26,431 bases of DNA from CAZUSO01 sp964622775. Its GTDB lineage: Bacteria > Bacteroidota > Bacteroidia > Chitinophagales > Chitinophagaceae. This document shows, in pieces, positions 25,101-26,431 of this stretch. Numbering within the stretch: position 1 is the first letter of the stretch; each line of letters opens with the position of its first letter. The stretch is taken from positions 1 to 26,431 of the forward strand of contig CAZUSO010000040.1 in NCBI GenBank assembly GCA_964622775.1. The letters run 5' to 3'. Below the pieces are notes generated by a model. That model worked only from the letters and a program-made list of their open reading frames with translations, did not search any database and was not told the origin of the DNA. The position numbers were made by a program, and so were the translations under genes.

Positions 25101-26431
25101 ATCAGGGCCTTATGATGCAGGAGAAGCAGAAGATTATACCGTAAATGTGGCAGCACTTCCACCTTGTACGGGAATGCCAGTTGCCGGTACTGCACAGGTT
25201 TCGCCGACATCGGGAGCACCAACCTCTAATTTTTACGCTTCCGTTACAGGTAACACAGGTGCGTCTTCTCTGGCTTATCAATGGCAGTCGTCAGAAAACG
25301 GTACGGACAACTGGACTAACGTTTCGGGCGCTACCGCACCCACTTCCAATATTACTGCTATATCTGATTATGCTACCACGTACTATCGCTTAAGAGTTAT
25401 CTGTACGGAAACGTCAGATACGGCATACTCTACCGTTACGAGTTTTGAAACAGTACCCGTATTTGTAATGCCGACCAGCGGTTCCGTATCTTACACAACC
25501 TGTGGCGGTACTTTTTATGATAACGGCGGTTCAAGTGGTCCTTACTCGAATAATGCGAATGGTACGACTACTTTTTACCCGTCCACACCGGGCGCTAAAG
25601 TGCAGCTTACATTTACCTCTTACAATACAGAAGGCGATTATGACTTTATGTCAATATATGATGGTAACTCAACAAGCGCACCTGTGTTGTTAAACGACTT
25701 TAGCGGCACCGGCCTGCCTAATAACGGTAATACTTACACCTCTACGGCAGCAGACGGTTCTCTTACCATTCTGTTTACATCTGACGGCAGTTACAATTAT
25801 GATGGCTGGGCGGCTACATTGGGTTGCAGTTGTACAACTCCTCCGGCAGTAACAGCCTCATCTACTGCTCCAAGCTATTGTGGTAATAATGATGGCTCTA
25901 TACAACTGAGCGGTCTGCTCTCCAGCGCTTCTTATACTGTAAGTTACACCAAGGACGGAGCACCCCAGGAAGATGAAGTGATCAGCTCTGATGCATCCGG
26001 CAACCTGACGATCCCGAATCTGGGTGCAGGTGCTTACACGAATATCGTTTGTCAGACACCTCCAATGTGTCCAACCGATCCGGTGAGCGCAACGCTTATT
26101 GAAGGTCCTTTACCGGTAACCATTTCCAACACTACCGATGTTACTACCTGTGGTGTTACGGATGGTACGATGACCATAAGCGGTCTTCAGGAAGGCGCTT
26201 CATACACGATTGATTACAATATCGGTGTGGTGGCTCAGCCTGCCTTCTCCGGTACGGCAGATGGTTCGGGTGATCTGACTATGTCCAATCTGCCATCAGG
26301 AACATATTCCAATATCATTGTTGCCCAGACCGGCGGTTGCACCAGCAGCCCCTTAGGACCGGTAACGGTTGCCGCCCCGGTTAAGCCTGCTATAACCGTT
26401 TCCGGCGGAAACCCGAACACGGATTGCAGTA
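22114..26431 (+). CDS. Giant modular adhesin, N-terminal 1439 residues (3' truncated by window edge)
   Basis: The frame is open from ATG 22114 to the last base. A long signal peptide (about 1-39) has the core TFYFMMMFALLGTFSGALA and cleaves before Gln40. Then: a glycine-rich domain (about 41-260, beginning GTFTVPPNVTSVTVEVWSGG); three modules of about 250 residues, each an Ig-like domain (YQWYSSP, YQWYTSP or FKWQKRV) plus a GEVED domain ending in GETEDY or GEAEDY (at 499, 748 and 1003); a fourth Ig-like domain (about 1015-1115); a CUB-like domain (about 1122-1238, TTCGGTFYDNGG ... DFMSIYDGNS); and two SprB-like repeats with the start of a third. The paired Cys of each module suggest extracytoplasmic folding. 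A T9SS tail is expected beyond the edge but not seen. In-frame Met2, Met7, Met9 and Met13 are alternative starts. Surface adhesion or gliding is inferred from domain makeup. Confidence 0.85.
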   Translation, partial: MMNDNPMRMGTLMPGIRRPVTFYFMMMFALLGTFSGALAQTTQTFNNNGTFTVPPNVTSVTVEVWSGGGGGGAATGNPAVGGGGAGGSYVRGTLDVTPGQQFTVTVGAGGTSSTSTVNPGGASLFGSASTLYAVGGNAGATATTNNGIGAGGAAVSTGNVTSGTNTASYYGGAGGTAPATGTGGGGGGSAGSASNGNGATGITGGAAVTGGAAGKTAANSNTQTAADAPGGGGAGGRATNGTDRAGGAGGKGQVIVTYTYPDCSGLPDAGTATATATNACANTPFTVTAIGATAYISGITYQWYSSPAGENNFQAITDANDTILTVSNQTAPTDYQLQVTCTNSALTASGNIVSVGQNPANQCYCTASGSTTANQAISSFSTSGGITNITNNNSGTSPNGYVDYTGSSDPNMSVSAVQTATVNFSFASTGNTRKAIYVDWDQSGTFETSERVYSNTANSQSVTGSFQVPADALAGATRMRVRTSTSSGAVAACGSLTSGETEDYTFTVVALQPCSGTPDAGTASASLGAACASDAFTLSSTGYTIASGLTYQWYTSPQGAGTFMPISGATAASYNVTGLTSATDYRFVVKCGTDDSSISNIVTVGYHPCYCIPSIEATSTSDEFITNVTFGGINNTTSLSGGNSHYNDYTSQVAQVVPGLQSTLSVTFHAYGNDYAYAFFDWDNSGVFGDGPNEVYTIATNFSANGPYTVNIPIPLSAAGATIRMRVMVQYSYDSPDPCNDDYNLDYGETEDYSVHVQTLDQCTTVTAGAATTTATPVCPTTSFTLSAPSATLGAGITFKWQKRVPAGTGTWTNISDANEPSYTTTQNEATDYRMWLVCADGGSTDTTTVVTVNQNPPNQCYCTPSIVYQDLYIRSVNFAGINNSNNTGTSGGYASYISSTPANVTPNVASNISVSSHLDYYDANLYVFIDWNQDGYLDGPGEMYFIGDGIYADNNITTTASITPPVDALPGNTRMRVLLVSLYNDDGGAGNPCLISGPYDAGEAEDYTVNVAALPPCTGMPVAGTAQVSPTSGAPTSNFYASVTGNTGASSLAYQWQSSENGTDNWTNVSGATAPTSNITAISDYATTYYRLRVICTETSDTAYSTVTSFETVPVFVMPTSGSVSYTTCGGTFYDNGGSSGPYSNNANGTTTFYPSTPGAKVQLTFTSYNTEGDYDFMSIYDGNSTSAPVLLNDFSGTGLPNNGNTYTSTAADGSLTILFTSDGSYNYDGWAATLGCSCTTPPAVTASSTAPSYCGNNDGSIQLSGLLSSASYTVSYTKDGAPQEDEVISSDASGNLTIPNLGAGAYTNIVCQTPPMCPTDPVSATLIEGPLPVTISNTTDVTTCGVTDGTMTISGLQEGASYTIDYNIGVVAQPAFSGTADGSGDLTMSNLPSGTYSNIIVAQTGGCTSSPLGPVTVAAPVKPAITVSGGNPNTDCS
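22912..25150 (+). repeat. Three Ig-GEVED modules, period about 750 bp
   Basis: The GEVED signature codons fall at 23608, 24355 and 25120, i.e. 747 and 765 bp apart, and each is preceded by PDAGTA- or AGAAT-type Ig starts and an NQCYC or HPCYC junction. The copies are diverged in DNA, so this is an old protein-level duplication rather than a fresh tandem repeat. Confidence 0.75.
25850..26431 (+). repeat. SprB-like repeats shared with the left-edge adhesin
   Basis: Two units (about 25850-26109 and 26110-26385) and the start of a third share the pattern C-G-x-x-DG-(S/T)-(I/M), SGL, Y-x-(V/I)-x-Y, DGSG or ASGN, then GAYTNI or GTYSNI. The same pattern occupies bases 388-915 of the left-edge gene. 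Confidence 0.7.

Overview
The window looks like chromosomal DNA of a Bacteroidota bacterium, probably in or near the Chitinophagaceae/Sphingobacteriales; that finer placement is an impression and no marker was compared. The evidence is three type IX secretion (T9SS)-style surface proteins, a one-chain alpha/beta E1 dehydrogenase, TAnnTTTG-type -7 promoter boxes, genes without clear Shine-Dalgarno sites, and intergenic GTCAT[TG]C[CT]GA repeats of a kind I associate with this phylum.

Layout. 1-1977: the 3' part of a repeat-rich T9SS adhesin, closed by a perfect palindromic terminator. 2068-2388: an inverted-repeat element next to a decayed minus-strand reading frame. 2453-4858: fused E1 2-oxoacid dehydrogenase with a terminator. 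4984-5826: gene decay, including a broken AAA-type ATPase N-terminus and two doubtful small ORFs. 5835-8072: recQ. 8073-8659: non-coding with a diverged direct repeat. 8660-10539: enoyl-CoA hydratase-like gene and prfA. 10626-13057: a Wzz-like chain-length protein and an O-antigen ligase/polymerase. 13044-14637, minus strand: a compact yqeY-cvpA-pabA operon. 14638-15141: composite inverted repeats. 15142-16662: leucine-rich-repeat T9SS cargo whose signal peptide seems shifted out of its natural start frame by a short A tract. 16895-20377: a 1160-residue outer-membrane protein joining an inactive-looking gluzincin domain, a TolB-like propeller and an Omp85-like barrel. 20400-21620, minus strand: FabB-type ketoacyl synthase. 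22114 to the right edge: the first 1439 residues of a giant adhesin, open to the window end.

How they fit together. Housekeeping genes (recQ, prfA, yqeY, cvpA, pabA, E1) alternate with cell-surface genes. The two edge adhesins share a roughly 90-residue SprB-like domain, so they probably belong to one paralogous surface-protein family exported by Sec and then T9SS. The Wzz/ligase pair points to surface polysaccharide, although no glycosyltransferases are nearby. I see no CRISPR array, rRNA, tRNA, intact insertion sequence or recognisable defence system. The most unusual items are the 16895-20377 outer-membrane fusion, the A-tract start of the LRR protein, the modular giant adhesin and the decayed genes beside repeat elements.
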